Shown: positions 1 to 10,317, counted from the first letter of the stretch. The stretch is 64,000 nt of DNA from Demequina sp. NBRC 110052 (GCF_002090075.1 NZ_BBRI01000002.1:1364001-1428000), one strand, 5' to 3'. The notes: generated by a model not told the origin, from the sequence alone. Made by a program: numbers and translations.

Positions 1-4
1 GGCA

Positions 5-41
5 CTCAGTGCTCAAACTGGCCCGCTCAGAGCACTGAGCG
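5..41. promoter_or_regulatory. Nested inverted repeats at the window start
   Basis: CTCAGTGCTC (5-14) and GAGCACTGAG (30-39) are perfect inverted copies. The right part is itself a dyad, CGCTCAG (24-30) and CTGAGCG (35-41). This is the size and spacing of a dimeric repressor operator such as a TetR-type site, and it lies about 60 bp before the first gene. The regulator is not in the window, so the role is an inference. It may serve a divergent gene to the left. Confidence 0.35.
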
Positions 42-97
42 CCTCACAGGACGCAGCGCGGCGAACGCCTCTCATCTGCGCGCCCTACCCTTGAGGC

Positions 98-730
98 ATG
101 GACGTGTTCTACGAGGTCTTCGGGTGGATCGGCTCGGTGCTGATCGTCGTGTCGCTCATGCAGGCGCGGATGCTGGTGTTCCGCTGGATGAATCTCATCG
201 GCTCCACCATTGCGACGGCGTACAACCTCATCTACGGCATCTGGCCCTACGTCGCGATGAACGTGGCGATCGTCGTGATCAACGCGTACTGGCTCAACCG
301 GCTCTATCGCGAGGCGAAGGATCCGGAGGTCTACAAGGTCATCCCGGTGCCGTCCGACGGCCCCTACTTGCGCCACCTGCTCACGGTGCACGGGGCAGAC
401 GTCGCACACTTCGCGCCGGCATTCACGGCGGAGCCGGGCGAGGGGGCACCGCGTCACTCGTTCCTGATCGTGCGTGGCGACGAGGCCGTGGGCGTGGTCG
501 CAGTGCGTGAGGAGGGCGACGGCGTGGGACGCGTCGAGCTCGACTGGGTCAAGCCGCGCTTCCGCGACTTCACGCCGGGGCACTTCGTGTACGAGAACTC
601 GTCGGCCCTGCCCGACGCGGGCTTCCGTCAGCTGCGTCTCACACCTCACGACATGACGGACCGCGAGTACCTGCGTAAAGCGGGCTTCCGCACCGAGCGC
701 ACCGAATGGGTGAGGGACCTGGCCGCATGA
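98..730 (+). CDS. YgjV-family inner membrane protein with GNAT-like C-terminal part
   Basis: A 210-residue protein. The first 75 residues hold about three hydrophobic segments and resemble the YgjV family of small inner membrane proteins, whose function is unknown. After residue 90 the sequence is soluble and mixed alpha/beta, ending in a pattern (DREYLRKAGF) common near the end of GNAT-like folds. I see no clear acetyl-CoA loop, so acetyltransferase activity is not claimed. Its stop overlaps the next start as ATGA, implying translational coupling to the aldolase. An inverted repeat lies upstream at 5-41. Confidence 0.75.
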   Translation: MDVFYEVFGWIGSVLIVVSLMQARMLVFRWMNLIGSTIATAYNLIYGIWPYVAMNVAIVVINAYWLNRLYREAKDPEVYKVIPVPSDGPYLRHLLTVHGADVAHFAPAFTAEPGEGAPRHSFLIVRGDEAVGVVAVREEGDGVGRVELDWVKPRFRDFTPGHFVYENSSALPDAGFRQLRLTPHDMTDREYLRKAGFRTERTEWVRDLAA

Positions 731-1848
731 CCCCGACGAGCGCCATCCACTTCGCGTCCGACAACTACGCGTCTGTCCACCCCGAGGTACTCGCCGCGAT
801 CGCTGCGGCCGACGGCGGGCACGAGCCCGCCTACGGGTCCGACGCCGCGACGGCCGAGTTCGACGCCGCGGTGCGCGCGACGTTCGGCGAGCACGCGGTT
901 GGCTTCCCCGTGTTCAACGGCACTGGCGCGAACGTCGTGTCGCTGACGGCCCTCAGCCCGCGCTGGGGCGGTGGCGTGGTCGCCTCGGAGCACGCACACA
1001 TCCACAACGACGAGGGCGGGGCTCCCGAGAAGGTGGCCGGCCTCAAGGTGCTCGCCTTGGATTCGCCCGACGGGCGGCTCACCCCCGCACAGCTCGACCG
1101 GTATGCGGGCGACCTGGGGGACGAGCACCGCGCGCAGCCGCTCGTGCTGTCTCTCACGCAGTCCACGGAGGTGGGCACCGTGTACGCGCTCGAGGAGCTG
1201 CGGGCGCTGGTGGACGCGGCTCACGCGCGCGGGATGGGCGTGCACGTGGACGGCGCGCGCATCGCGAACGCCGCCGCCGCGCTCGGCGTCGGCCTGCTCG
1301 AGGCGTGCGGCGGCGCTGACGTGCTGTCCCTCGGCGGCACCAAGAATGGCGCGATGCTGGGCGAGGCCGTGGTGGTGCTGAATCCGGAACTGAGCCCCAG
1401 CGTCGGGCATGACCTGCCGTACCTGCGCAAGCAGGCGATGCAGCTGGGCTCCAAGATGCGCTACGTCTCGGCGCAGCTCACGGCGCTCCTCACCTCCACC
1501 GACGAGGCGGGCGATCCGCTGTGGCTGCGCAACGCGCGACATTCGAACGCGATGGCGACGCTCCTGCGGGCCGAGCTGGAGCCGCTCGCGCGCGACGGCT
1601 TGTTGCGATTCACGCAGCCCACCGAGGCGAACGCGGTATTCGTGGAGATGCCGCGCACGCTGGCTGACGACATCCGCGCCACCGGGACGCGCTTCTACGA
1701 CTGGAAGCCGGGCACGACGCCCGGGACGGTCGAGGTGCGGCTGATGTGCTCGTGGGACACCGCCGCGTCGGACGTCGCGTTGCTCGCCGAGGTGGCGCGC
1801 GCTGCCGCGCACCCCGTCGCTGTCGAGGCGCCGGCGGAGGACGCCTGA
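727..1848 (+). CDS. ltaE: Low-specificity threonine aldolase family (PLP enzyme)
   Basis: A 373-residue member of the beta-eliminating lyase / threonine aldolase fold-type I family, which cleaves L-threonine or allo-threonine to glycine and acetaldehyde in the cytosol. The PLP-binding lysine sits in GGTKNGAM, at about residue 206. The N-terminal FASDNY motif is also typical. An in-frame ATG lies seven codons upstream at 706, but 727 is preferred because it gives the ATGA overlap with the upstream gene. The stop overlaps the next start (TGATG). Substrate preference cannot be read from the sequence. Confidence 0.9.
   Translation: MTPTSAIHFASDNYASVHPEVLAAIAAADGGHEPAYGSDAATAEFDAAVRATFGEHAVGFPVFNGTGANVVSLTALSPRWGGGVVASEHAHIHNDEGGAPEKVAGLKVLALDSPDGRLTPAQLDRYAGDLGDEHRAQPLVLSLTQSTEVGTVYALEELRALVDAAHARGMGVHVDGARIANAAAALGVGLLEACGGADVLSLGGTKNGAMLGEAVVVLNPELSPSVGHDLPYLRKQAMQLGSKMRYVSAQLTALLTSTDEAGDPLWLRNARHSNAMATLLRAELEPLARDGLLRFTQPTEANAVFVEMPRTLADDIRATGTRFYDWKPGTTPGTVEVRLMCSWDTAASDVALLAEVARAAAHPVAVEAPAEDA
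1399..1411 (+). repeat. Copy of the recurring word AGCGTCGGGCATG
   Basis: Exact copy of a 13-base word also present at 54879-54891 and 59227-59239, with 12-base copies at 35100, 58805 (inverted) and 62477. Here it lies inside the threonine aldolase gene. Confidence 0.5.
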
Positions 1849-2225
1849 TGGCGACGTGTCCCTGCGGCTCGGGCGACGGTTTCGCCGACTGCTGCCGGCC
1901 CTACCTGCGCGGCGACGCGGAGGCGCCGACGGCCGAAGCGCTGATGCGCTCCCGCTACACCGCGTACGTGCGCGGCGACGAGGACTACCTGAGCCGGACG
2001 TGGCATCCGAGCACGCGGCCAGCGACGCTCGACCTCGCGCAGACGCCGTGGCGAGGGCTCGAAGTGCTCGCGACAGAGGCGGGCGGACCGGACGACGACG
2101 AGGGCACCGTGACCTTCGTGGCGCACTATGCGACGGGTGCGATCTCCATGGGATCGATGCGCGAGGTGAGTGCGTTCACGCGCGTGAATGGCCACTGGCT
2201 CTATGTGGGCGGAGAGGTATCCTGA
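1848..2225 (+). CDS. YchJ-like SEC-C motif protein (UPF0225 family)
   Basis: A 125-residue protein opening with a SEC-C zinc-binding motif (CPCGSG, then DCC), followed by an NTF2-like YchJ domain containing the family pattern ALMRSRYTAYVRGD. Family members are small cytosolic proteins of unknown function. The start ATG overlaps the stop of the aldolase gene, so the first three genes likely form one operon. Length matches the family. Confidence 0.88.
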   Translation: MATCPCGSGDGFADCCRPYLRGDAEAPTAEALMRSRYTAYVRGDEDYLSRTWHPSTRPATLDLAQTPWRGLEVLATEAGGPDDDEGTVTFVAHYATGAISMGSMREVSAFTRVNGHWLYVGGEVS

Positions 2226-2341
2226 CGCAGCGCAGGACAGGGACCTAGGACCCAAAGCGCACGGGCCTCTCACGCGTGCCCGGACAGCCGTGAGGGAGCC
2301 GTTCACCCGTTCGTCATGCAGGTTCACGATTCCAGGCCACA

Positions 2342-3547
2342 ATGGAGCATGTGAACGAACCGGCCCTGCTCGCGATCGTCGTAGCCACGGCACTCGCGTT
2401 CGACTTCACCAACGGCTTCCACGACACCGGCAACGCGATGGCCACCTCCATCGCGACGCGCGCGCTCAAGCCGCGCCAGGCGGTGCTGCTGTCCGCCTCG
2501 CTCAACATGGTGGGTGCGTTCCTGTCGCTCACGGTCGCTGCGACCATCGCGACGGGCATCGTCGACTCCGGCATCGTGACGCTCGAGGTGGTGCTCGCGG
2601 GCCTCGCGGGCGGCATCGTGTGGAACCTCGCGACGTGGCTGTTCGGCATCCCCTCGAGCTCGTCGCACGCTCTCGTGGGAGGCGTCGTGGGCGCGGCGCT
2701 CGCCGCCGCCGGCACGGAAGGCGTGCTGTGGACGGGACTCATCTCCAAGGTGCTGCTGCCCGCGCTGATCGCGCCGATGGTCGCGATCCTCGTGGCGACG
2801 GTGGCCACGGCGGTCGTCGCGCGCCTGACCCGCGACGTGCCGCAGGACACCAACGACCGCGTGTTCCGCTGGGGGCAGATCGGCTCGGCGTCACTCGTCT
2901 CCCTCGCACACGGCACGAACGACGCACAGAAGTCGATGGGCATCATCCTTCTCGCCCTGATCGCCGCGGGAGCGGTGGACCCCGACGCGAGCGTGCCGTT
3001 CTGGGTGATCGTGTCCTGTGCGCTGGCCATGGCGCTCGGCACCTACACCGGAGGCTGGCGCGTGATCCGCACGCTCGGCAAGGGACTCGTGGAGCTCGAG
3101 TCGCGCCAGGGTATGGCCGCCGAGACCTCGTCGGCCGCCGTCATCCTCCTGTCGAGCCACTTCGGCTACTCCCTGTCCACCACGCACGTCGCGACCGGCT
3201 CGATCCTCGGCTCCGGCGTCGGCATGAAGGGCGCGAGCGTGCGCTGGAATGTGGCGGGCCGCATGTTCTCCGCGTGGCTCATCACGGTTCCCGCCGCAGC
3301 CGCTGTCGGTGCGGCGTTCTACGGGATCGACAAGCTCGTGGGCGGTGACGCCGGCTCGTACGTGGTGTTCCTGCTGCTCGTGGCCGCCGCGTTCGTGTTC
3401 TGGGCGCTGTCGCGCCGCGAGCCCGTGGACCACCGCAACGTCAACCACGACTGGGAGTCCGGCGAAGAGATCGTCGCCGAATCGGTCGAGGCGCACGACC
3501 CGACGCTGCTCGCCCCGGCGGGCGACCGCGCCGAGGCGGGGAGGTAG
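2342..3547 (+). CDS. pit: PiT-family inorganic phosphate transporter
   Basis: A 401-residue, highly hydrophobic protein with the two signature repeats of the PiT (PF01384) family: NGFHDTGNAMATS near residue 20 and HGTNDAQKSMGI near residue 190. PiT carriers import metal-phosphate complexes or phosphate with protons across the cytoplasmic membrane. About ten transmembrane segments are visible, and a charged cytoplasmic tail follows residue 360. It stands alone after a 116-bp gap and is followed 3 bp later by a small membrane protein, rather than by the PhoU-like DUF47 partner often linked to PiT genes. Confidence 0.93.
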   Translation: MEHVNEPALLAIVVATALAFDFTNGFHDTGNAMATSIATRALKPRQAVLLSASLNMVGAFLSLTVAATIATGIVDSGIVTLEVVLAGLAGGIVWNLATWLFGIPSSSSHALVGGVVGAALAAAGTEGVLWTGLISKVLLPALIAPMVAILVATVATAVVARLTRDVPQDTNDRVFRWGQIGSASLVSLAHGTNDAQKSMGIILLALIAAGAVDPDASVPFWVIVSCALAMALGTYTGGWRVIRTLGKGLVELESRQGMAAETSSAAVILLSSHFGYSLSTTHVATGSILGSGVGMKGASVRWNVAGRMFSAWLITVPAAAAVGAAFYGIDKLVGGDAGSYVVFLLLVAAAFVFWALSRREPVDHRNVNHDWESGEEIVAESVEAHDPTLLAPAGDRAEAGR

Positions 3548-3550
3548 GCC

Positions 3551-3787
3551 GTGAGCACGTACGTCGAGTGGGGCGCGCTCGCCAAGATCCTCATCTTCGG
3601 CCTGCTTGTCGGCGCCGGACTTCCCGCGCTGTTCGCGCTGGGCGTCCGCGCGCTCGAGGGGCCGGGATCACGCGACGCCGACGGCAACCGCCCCGCCGTG
3701 CGCGTCGTGCTCGCCGCGGCGTGCTTCACCGTGATCGTCGCCGCGGTCGTCGGCGCGATCGTCTACATCGCCGCCGGCGGTCACTAG
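3551..3787 (+). CDS. Small two-helix membrane protein downstream of pit
   Basis: A 78-residue protein starting at GTG three bases after the pit stop codon. It has two hydrophobic segments, near residues 8-28 and 52-74, joined by a charged loop. I recognise no family. The spacing implies co-transcription and probably co-translation with pit, so an accessory role with the carrier is a reasonable inference but unproven. Confidence 0.7.
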   Translation: MSTYVEWGALAKILIFGLLVGAGLPALFALGVRALEGPGSRDADGNRPAVRVVLAAACFTVIVAAVVGAIVYIAAGGH

Positions 3788-3796
3788 CCTCCGCAC

Positions 3797-3806
3797 GCCC
3801 GACGCT
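3797..3806 (-). repeat. Recurring word GCCCGACGCT
   Basis: A ten-base core copy of the recurring word, here in the gap after the small pit-linked gene, one of the few copies lying wholly between genes. A partly complementary GGCGTCCC follows 25 bases later, so it may contribute to a weak hairpin. Confidence 0.3.
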
Positions 3807-3857
3807 GGGGCCGGGTTCGGCGTCCCGCGCGTCCAGTCGGCGCGCTAGGTTCGGCGT

Positions 3858-4352
3858 ATGACTTCCTCACACGACGACCTCAACGCCGAGCTCGCGGTGC
3901 TGCGCGAGACCGAGTCCACGCTGGTGCTGACCCGCTTCACGCACGCCGACGCCTGGACCCTCGGCTCGTGGCTCGTCGAGCGCGGCCGCCGTGACGGGCT
4001 CGGAATCACCGTGGACATCCGCAAGGGTGACCAGCAGGTCTTCCACGCGGCGCTTGAGGGCACCACGCCGGACAACGACGACTGGATCGAGCGCAAGGTC
4101 CGCACCGTGCGCCGCTTCAGCACGTCGAGCCTCATCGTGGGGCGTTCCCACGCGGCCAAGGGCGTGGACTTCAACGACGCGACCCAGCTGCCCTTCACCG
4201 AGTACGTGGCGCACGGCGGCTGCGTGCCGGTGCGCATCGCGGGCGTCGGCATGGTGGGCACGCTCACCGTGTCGGGACTCAAGCAGGAGGACGATCACGC
4301 ACTCGCGGTGGAGGCGCTGCAGTGGCTGCAGGGGGTCAGTGCGGGCTCATGA
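3858..4352 (+). CDS. UPF0303 / HbpS-like family protein
   Basis: A 164-residue cytosolic protein of the UPF0303 family, which shares the GlcG/HbpS (DUF336-like) fold and is often labelled heme-degrading domain-containing. The conserved regions are the LxxLRETE start, the RKG region near residue 55 and the VAHGGCVPVR segment near residue 117. Biochemical function is not established for most members. Its last 17 bp overlap the convergent amidohydrolase gene. Confidence 0.82.
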   Translation: MTSSHDDLNAELAVLRETESTLVLTRFTHADAWTLGSWLVERGRRDGLGITVDIRKGDQQVFHAALEGTTPDNDDWIERKVRTVRRFSTSSLIVGRSHAAKGVDFNDATQLPFTEYVAHGGCVPVRIAGVGMVGTLTVSGLKQEDDHALAVEALQWLQGVSAGS

Positions 4353-5709
4353 GCCCCTGCTGCTCGCCCGACGACTCAAGGTAGGCGCTGCGGCGCGCGA
4401 AGAGGTCCGGCACCAGGTCGCGCACGCGTGCGATGAGGTCGGGCAGGGAGGCGTGGACGAGCGCGCCGCCATCCACCACTACGTCGCCCGCCACCATCGT
4501 GAGCGTCACGTCGGAACCGCGCACCGCGTGCACCAGGTTGTGGTGGATGTTGGCGTAGGGGCCCTCTGCCAGGAGCGGCGTCATGCGAGGCGTATCCGTA
4601 CGGACCGCCACGGCGTCGGCCTGCTTGCCCACCTCGAGCGAACCGAGCCGGTCGCCTTGACCGATCGCGCGGGCGCCTCCGCGCGTAGCCATCTCGAGCA
4701 CGGCCCACGAGTCCATCGCGGCGGCATCCATGGCGCGCAGCTTGCCCAGGAGCGAGGCGACCTTCATCTCCTCGAACATGTCGAGGTTGTTGTTCTCCTT
4801 CTCGCCATCGGTCCCGATGCCCACGGCGATGCCAGCCTCGAGCAACTCGGCGACGGGCGCGAAGCCGCTCGCGAGCTTCATGTTGCTCACGGGGTTGTGG
4901 CTGACGCTCACGCCGTGCTCGGCCATCAGCGCGATCTCGCCCTCGTCGAGCCACACGGCGTGCGCGATCATCAGCCGCGGCACGTCCATGAAGCCCAGAT
5001 CCTTGAGGGCGTGCATGGGCCGCTTGCCGGTGCGCTCCAGGAACAGTTCCACATCCAGAGACGACTCGCTGCAGTGCGTGTACAGGCCCGTGCCGTACTC
5101 CTGGGCCATCGCGATCGCGCGGCGCTGGCCGGCCTCGTCGGCGTAGAACGGGTGCTCGAGGCCCACCCACGGCATGATCCGGCCGCCAGCGGCTCCGGTC
5201 CATTCGGCGAGCATGCGCTCGTTGTCGTCAAGGGTGTCGAAGTAGTCGTAGTCGGGGTGCTCGCCCACGTAGTTGACGGTGACCACGCGGTTGCCGAGCG
5301 CGCTCGCCGCTCGGGCGGCGCCGTCCATGTAGCGCCACATGTCCACGACCGTCGTGGTGCCGGACAGCAGGCCCTCGGCGTAGCAGAGCCACGACGCGGC
5401 CTCCGCCTCCTCGGGGCGCAGCACGCGGTGCATGGGGTCGATGTGCAGGCGCAGCCACTCCCACACAGGCAGGTGCTCGGCGGTGCCGCGCAGCATGCCG
5501 CTGTGGTGATGCGCATTGACAAGACCCGGCATGAGGACGTTGTCGCTCAGGTGGCGGGCACGAGCGTCGGGGTAGGCGGCCACGAGCGCGGCGCGGCTGT
5601 CGACGGCCAGGATCGTGCCGTCTTCGTGCGCGAAACCCGCGTCGGTGAGCACGCTGCGCGCAGCGTCCATGGGGACGAGCACGTCGGCGGTCAGGATTTG
5701 CACGGCCAT
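4336..5709 (-). CDS. Amidohydrolase / metal-dependent deaminase (chlorohydrolase-like)
   Basis: A 457-residue member of the TrzN/AtzA/SsnA branch of the amidohydrolase superfamily, which hydrolyses or deaminates N-heterocycles using one metal ion. The metal-binding set is visible: the HHH stretch near residue 67, His at about 212 (THCSES), His at about 250 (IAHAVWL) and Asp at about 301 (GTDGE). The start at 5709 is chosen because an AGGAGG ribosome site lies just upstream. The frame stays open well beyond that by chance in GC-rich DNA. Substrate is unknown. S-adenosylhomocysteine, guanine or a related ring are possibilities. Confidence 0.88.
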   Translation of the reverse strand: MAVQILTADVLVPMDAARSVLTDAGFAHEDGTILAVDSRAALVAAYPDARARHLSDNVLMPGLVNAHHHSGMLRGTAEHLPVWEWLRLHIDPMHRVLRPEEAEAASWLCYAEGLLSGTTTVVDMWRYMDGAARAASALGNRVVTVNYVGEHPDYDYFDTLDDNERMLAEWTGAAGGRIMPWVGLEHPFYADEAGQRRAIAMAQEYGTGLYTHCSESSLDVELFLERTGKRPMHALKDLGFMDVPRLMIAHAVWLDEGEIALMAEHGVSVSHNPVSNMKLASGFAPVAELLEAGIAVGIGTDGEKENNNLDMFEEMKVASLLGKLRAMDAAAMDSWAVLEMATRGGARAIGQGDRLGSLEVGKQADAVAVRTDTPRMTPLLAEGPYANIHHNLVHAVRGSDVTLTMVAGDVVVDGGALVHASLPDLIARVRDLVPDLFARRSAYLESSGEQQGLMSPH

Positions 5710-5804
5710 CGGGGACCTCCTCGGTAGTCGCGAGAAGTGCACCACACCTTGATTTCGCGGGAGTTTCCGCAGGCCCGGTGTTGAAAGTCGGAATCTGCCG
5801 CCGA

Positions 5805-8587
5805 TCAGGCCGCCAGCCTGTAGTGCACCGCCTTGGGCACCTTGGTGAACACCCAGGCCGCGAGCGCGACCACCCCTGTCAACGCGAGCGACGCGGCGAC
5901 GATCCACCACCACGGGAGCACGTAGTCGCGGTCCAGCGTGGAGAACCCCTGCACCACCACCCATGCGGTCCCCACGGGCGCGCCGATCGCACCCGCGAGG
6001 CCCACGATCAGCGCCCCCTGCCACGCCGCGACCGAACGTGCGAGTTGAGGTGAGGCACCGAGCGAGGCGAGCGTGAAGTCGTCTTGCCGGGCATCGGCGC
6101 GGGCGAGGCCGAGCGCGATGGAGACACTGGAGAACACGAGCAGCAGCGCAACGCCCATGATTGCCGCGCTGACGACGGCGGCGTACGTGTCGCGCGGCCC
6201 GCCACCGACGTAGACCCACGGCGTGGAGCCATCGGGCATCCGGGCGGCAGCGGACAACTGCGCCTGCTGCTGCTCGGTGATGGGCTCGTCGGCATCGATC
6301 AGCACTGAGGTGGGCTGGGACGGCCAGCCGATCTCGGCTGCGGTCTCGGGCGAGACCATCGCGAGTCCCACGCGCATGGTGCCCGGCGCGACCTGCTGGA
6401 AAGCACCCGGAAGTGTGAGCGACTCGTCGGGCAACGACCCGAAGTCCGGGAACTCCCCGCCGTCCACGTCGTAGAAGCCCACTGTCACGGTGCCCTCGTC
6501 GAGGAAGCTCGACGAGAAGACGACCACCCCGCCGCCGGCGAGGGCGTCCAGCGCCGCGTCGCCGGGATCGGTGCCCGCGAGCGCGGCCAGATCGTCGGCG
6601 TCGCCGACCACGATCCGCGAGGTCCACGGCCCAAAGTCAATCTCGCGCGAGTCGCAGCGCGGATCTGCGGCCCTCTCTCGCGCTGAGACGCTGAACTCGG
6701 GATCGATGAGCTCGGGGCACACGTTCTGCTCGGGCGCGAGGAGGAACGGCACCGCAGACATGTCCACCGCGCCCGGCTCCACGCCATTGAAGTTGAGGAA
6801 GGCGTCGAACACGGTGACCTCCGCGTCGGGGAGCACATCGTGCGCCGCCGCGACCACGATGTCCGCCTGGTCGGCCGTGCCCTCGATCGCGAAGCCCAGC
6901 TCGACGATCGCGTCGCCTACCGGCGCGTGGGGAGTCCAGTAGTCCAGCAGGTTCGCCCTGCCACGGTCCAGCGTCAGGATCAGGCCAGTCGAGATGGCGA
7001 TGGTCACCGCGATTGCGGCCACGACTGGCGCGGTACGCCCGATGCTGCGGCTGGCATCGCGCACGGCGATCCGTCCGGCGAGGGGTGCGTTGACTGCGGC
7101 ACGGCCGAGCAGCCGGAGCATCACGGGCACGAGCAGGGCGAGACCGCCGAAAGCAAGCACTGCGCCCGCGACGAGGATCATCGAAGCCTGGGAGCGCTGC
7201 GCATAGGCGGCCCCGCCCGCGAGGTCGAGCGACTGGTCGAGCAGACGCGCTGACCACGCCATCGCCGCCCCGCCCGCGATGACCGCAAGCGCGCCGAGGA
7301 CGGCGGTCCAGCGTCGGGCACGCGGGGGACGGGTGCTGCCCCGCAGGACGCCGAGCACGTCGAGTCGCGACGCGGCGAGCGCGGGGACCCAGGCGGAGAC
7401 GATGCCCACGAGCGCGCCGTAGGCGGCCGTGAGCGGAAGGTGCGACCAGTTCACGTGATAGCCCCAGGTGCTGTACTGCCCTTCGGCGCCGCCCCAATGC
7501 AGCAGCACGTAGTCCCAGCCGAGCCCGAGCGCGATGCCGAACACACCTCCGACGACGCCGCCTGCGAGCCCGAGCCACAAGCCTCGTGCCACACCCACCG
7601 CGACGAGCGAGCTTCCGTGCGCGCCGTTCGCCCCGAGCATCGCCATCGTGTGCCTTTGGCGACGGAACGTCACGGCGAAGGCGGCTCCGGCGAGCAGCAT
7701 CGCTGCGAAGAGGCCGACGGCACCTGCTCCTAGCAATGCCGCATCGGTCTCCTGCTCGATGGGCGTGAGACCGCCGGTCACCGGCGGCCCTGTGACCACC
7801 TCGCGCGAGTAGGCGACGAGTCCCTGCCGGTTGAGTTCCTGCACGTCGCTCCACGACAGTGGCGTGTCCACGAGGTACCAGGTCATGGAGCCGTTGATGC
7901 CCCACTCGCCGAGGGCTCCCACAGCGACCGGCGCGCCGGACGTGGTGAAGACGGTTCCTGAACCATCGACGCGCGGCGACAGGATGCCCACGACCGTGTA
8001 CTCGCCCGTGTCCGCGAGCTCGACAGCATCGCCGACGGCCACGCCCGCCACGGACGCAAGGGTGGGAGAGATCATGATCTCGTCGTCGGCCGCGGGGACT
8101 GATCCATCCACGAGCGTGTAGATGCCCGCGAGCGACTCGTCCCATGCCTCGCCAGCCGTCAGCGTGGCCCTGGCCGACGCGTCGGGCGTGTGAAGGAAGG
8201 TGCTCGCACCCAGCAGGTCGATGGTGCGCGCGCCGTCGGGGAGCAGCGCTTCGACTTCTGCCGCCGTGTACTCGTCGGTGCCCTCGAGCGCGCCGTCGCC
8301 CTCGACGGCGCTCTGCACATGTTCGGGCACGGTGGGAGCCTGGACCACAGGGTTGCCGGCCGAGTCCCACACGCGCACCCACGCCTGGGTCTGCCCCAGC
8401 TCGGCAGTGAGCTTCTCGTCGAGCGTGGGCGTCTGGCTGGCCATGACGGTGGAGATCAGCATGATCGCGGCAGCCGGCACCGCGACGAGCGCCGCCACCA
8501 GCACTCCCTCGCGGGGCTTGCGCATCAGCTCCCGACCTGCGAGGCGCAGCGCGGTGCGGGTGCGCCGGACGGGCCCTAGCGGCGAGC

Positions 8588-8591
<4 letters not shown>
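5805..8591 (-). CDS. ABC transporter permease, FtsX/MacB type
   Basis: A 928-residue FtsX-domain permease. There is one transmembrane helix near residue 30, a long extracytoplasmic region, two FtsX-type transmembrane bundles (about 280-450 and 780-928) and a second large extracytoplasmic segment between them. It pairs with the ATPase encoded immediately upstream. The GTG start at 8591 overlaps the ATPase stop as GTGA. Such systems extrude lipoproteins, peptides or drugs, or act as mechanotransmitters. The substrate cannot be told from sequence. The gene is the last of the PadR-ABC operon. Confidence 0.88.
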
Positions 8592-9315
<724 letters not shown>

Positions 9316-9319
<4 letters not shown>

Positions 9320-9915
9320 CGCTGGACCCCCTCACCGGTAGCGGGGACAGCGTCGGGTGCGCTGGCGCCGGGCGTCTGCAGCGCCCCTCGCGTGCCCGAC
9401 GCCGTGACCGGTGTCCGCTGAGCGAGTCTGGCCTCGGTGTGGTCGAGCCACCGCACCTCTGCCTCGGCGCGGAAGATGAGGGCATCGGCGACGAGCTCCC
9501 ACGCCTCGTCGCTGCCGGTGCGCTTGGCGCGGTTGAGGTCCTGCAGCGAGGTCATGACAGCGCGGCGCTGCGCGTGAATCACGGCGAGCACGTCCACGCC
9601 GGGGGTCGAGGCTGCGAGCGCGATCTTCAGAGCGACGTCGTCGCGCCCCACCTTCTGGACCGGCACCGGGCTGGACCACCACTGCTCGACCTCGGTGCGT
9701 CCCACATCGGCGAGGCGGTAGCGGACCTGGCGACCGCCGTCGGACTCTTCGCGGGTGACCAGGCCGTCGCGCTCGAGGCGCTCCAGAGTCGTGTAGACCT
9801 GGCCGACGTTGAGCGGCCATACGCCGCCGGTGCGGCCCTCGAACTCCTGGCGCAGCTCATAGCCGTAGCGGTCCCCTTCGCCCAGCAGGACCAGCAGCGA
9901 ATGCTTGATCGACAT
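9316..9915 (-). CDS. PadR-family transcriptional regulator
   Basis: A 199-residue regulator with an N-terminal PadR winged helix (SIKHSLLVLLGEGDRYGYEL, then a wing near ESDGGRQVRYRL) and a C-terminal dimerisation helix region (PadR C-terminal type). It is the first gene of a three-gene operon with the exporter, the usual arrangement for PadR repressors that sense the exported compound. A 13-bp perfect inverted repeat sits at 9928-9969, directly upstream, consistent with autorepression. Confidence 0.9.
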
Positions 9916-9927
9916 GTTGAACCCCCA

Positions 9928-9969
9928 TGCATACCCGGTAAGTAGTTCTGACTATATACCGGGTATGCA
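9928..9969 (-). promoter_or_regulatory. Probable PadR operator: 13-bp inverted repeat
   Basis: TGCATACCCGGTA (9928-9940) and TACCGGGTATGCA (9957-9969) are perfect inverted copies separated by 16 AT-rich bases that include a -10-like TATAGT on the minus strand. The element ends 12 bp before the padR start codon. Binding by the adjacent PadR protein is an inference. Confidence 0.65.
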
Positions 9970-10111
9970 ACCGGCGCGAGGAGGAGCGACTGCGCGTGTC
10001 GCGCCCATCCACAGATTCGCGAGAGGCATTGCCGCGGACATCCAGCACTGGCTACGGTGAGGTTCCCCGGGGAGCCCCCCGGGGCTACACATGAAGGGGG
10101 AGTCGTTGGGA

Positions 10112-10309
10112 ATGGCTGTTATCAGGAGAGTCCGAGGACTGACGTACGCGGCACTCTTGGGGACCGCTGCGGCATTGGCCGCGGCGTCAGCGGCACACGC
10201 GGGCACCAAGCCGGGTGAGGATCATGGACAAGCAGGAAAGGGTGGAGAGCAGCCCACGGTCGTCGTCGACGGCATCGAGACGACGCCGATCGCCCCCCCG
10301 ACAACCTGA
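10112..10309 (+). pseudogene. 5' part of a secreted protein gene, frameshifted at a C7 tract
   Basis: Encodes a 65-residue N-terminal fragment with a clear Sec signal peptide: an Arg-rich start, a hydrophobic Ala/Leu core and an AHA-G-like cleavage site near residue 30. The frame closes at 10309, shortly after seven Cs at 10293-10299. Adding one C would join it in frame to the open frame that continues to 10827, giving a secreted protein of about 238 residues. The start at 10112 is preferred because AAGGGGGAG lies about nine bases upstream. An in-frame ATG at 10091 is the alternative. No known family is recognised. Confidence 0.55.
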
Positions 10310-10317
10310 GCGCCGAA

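Noticed and set aside
3991..5727. Plus-strand open frame across the amidohydrolase gene
   Set aside because: Antisense shadow. The minus-strand amidohydrolase has all metal ligands and a strong ribosome site.
5710..6627. N-terminal extension of the amidohydrolase frame into the FtsX-like gene
   Set aside because: The extension is Arg-rich and overlaps the permease gene, and the conserved start with AGGAGG is at 5709.
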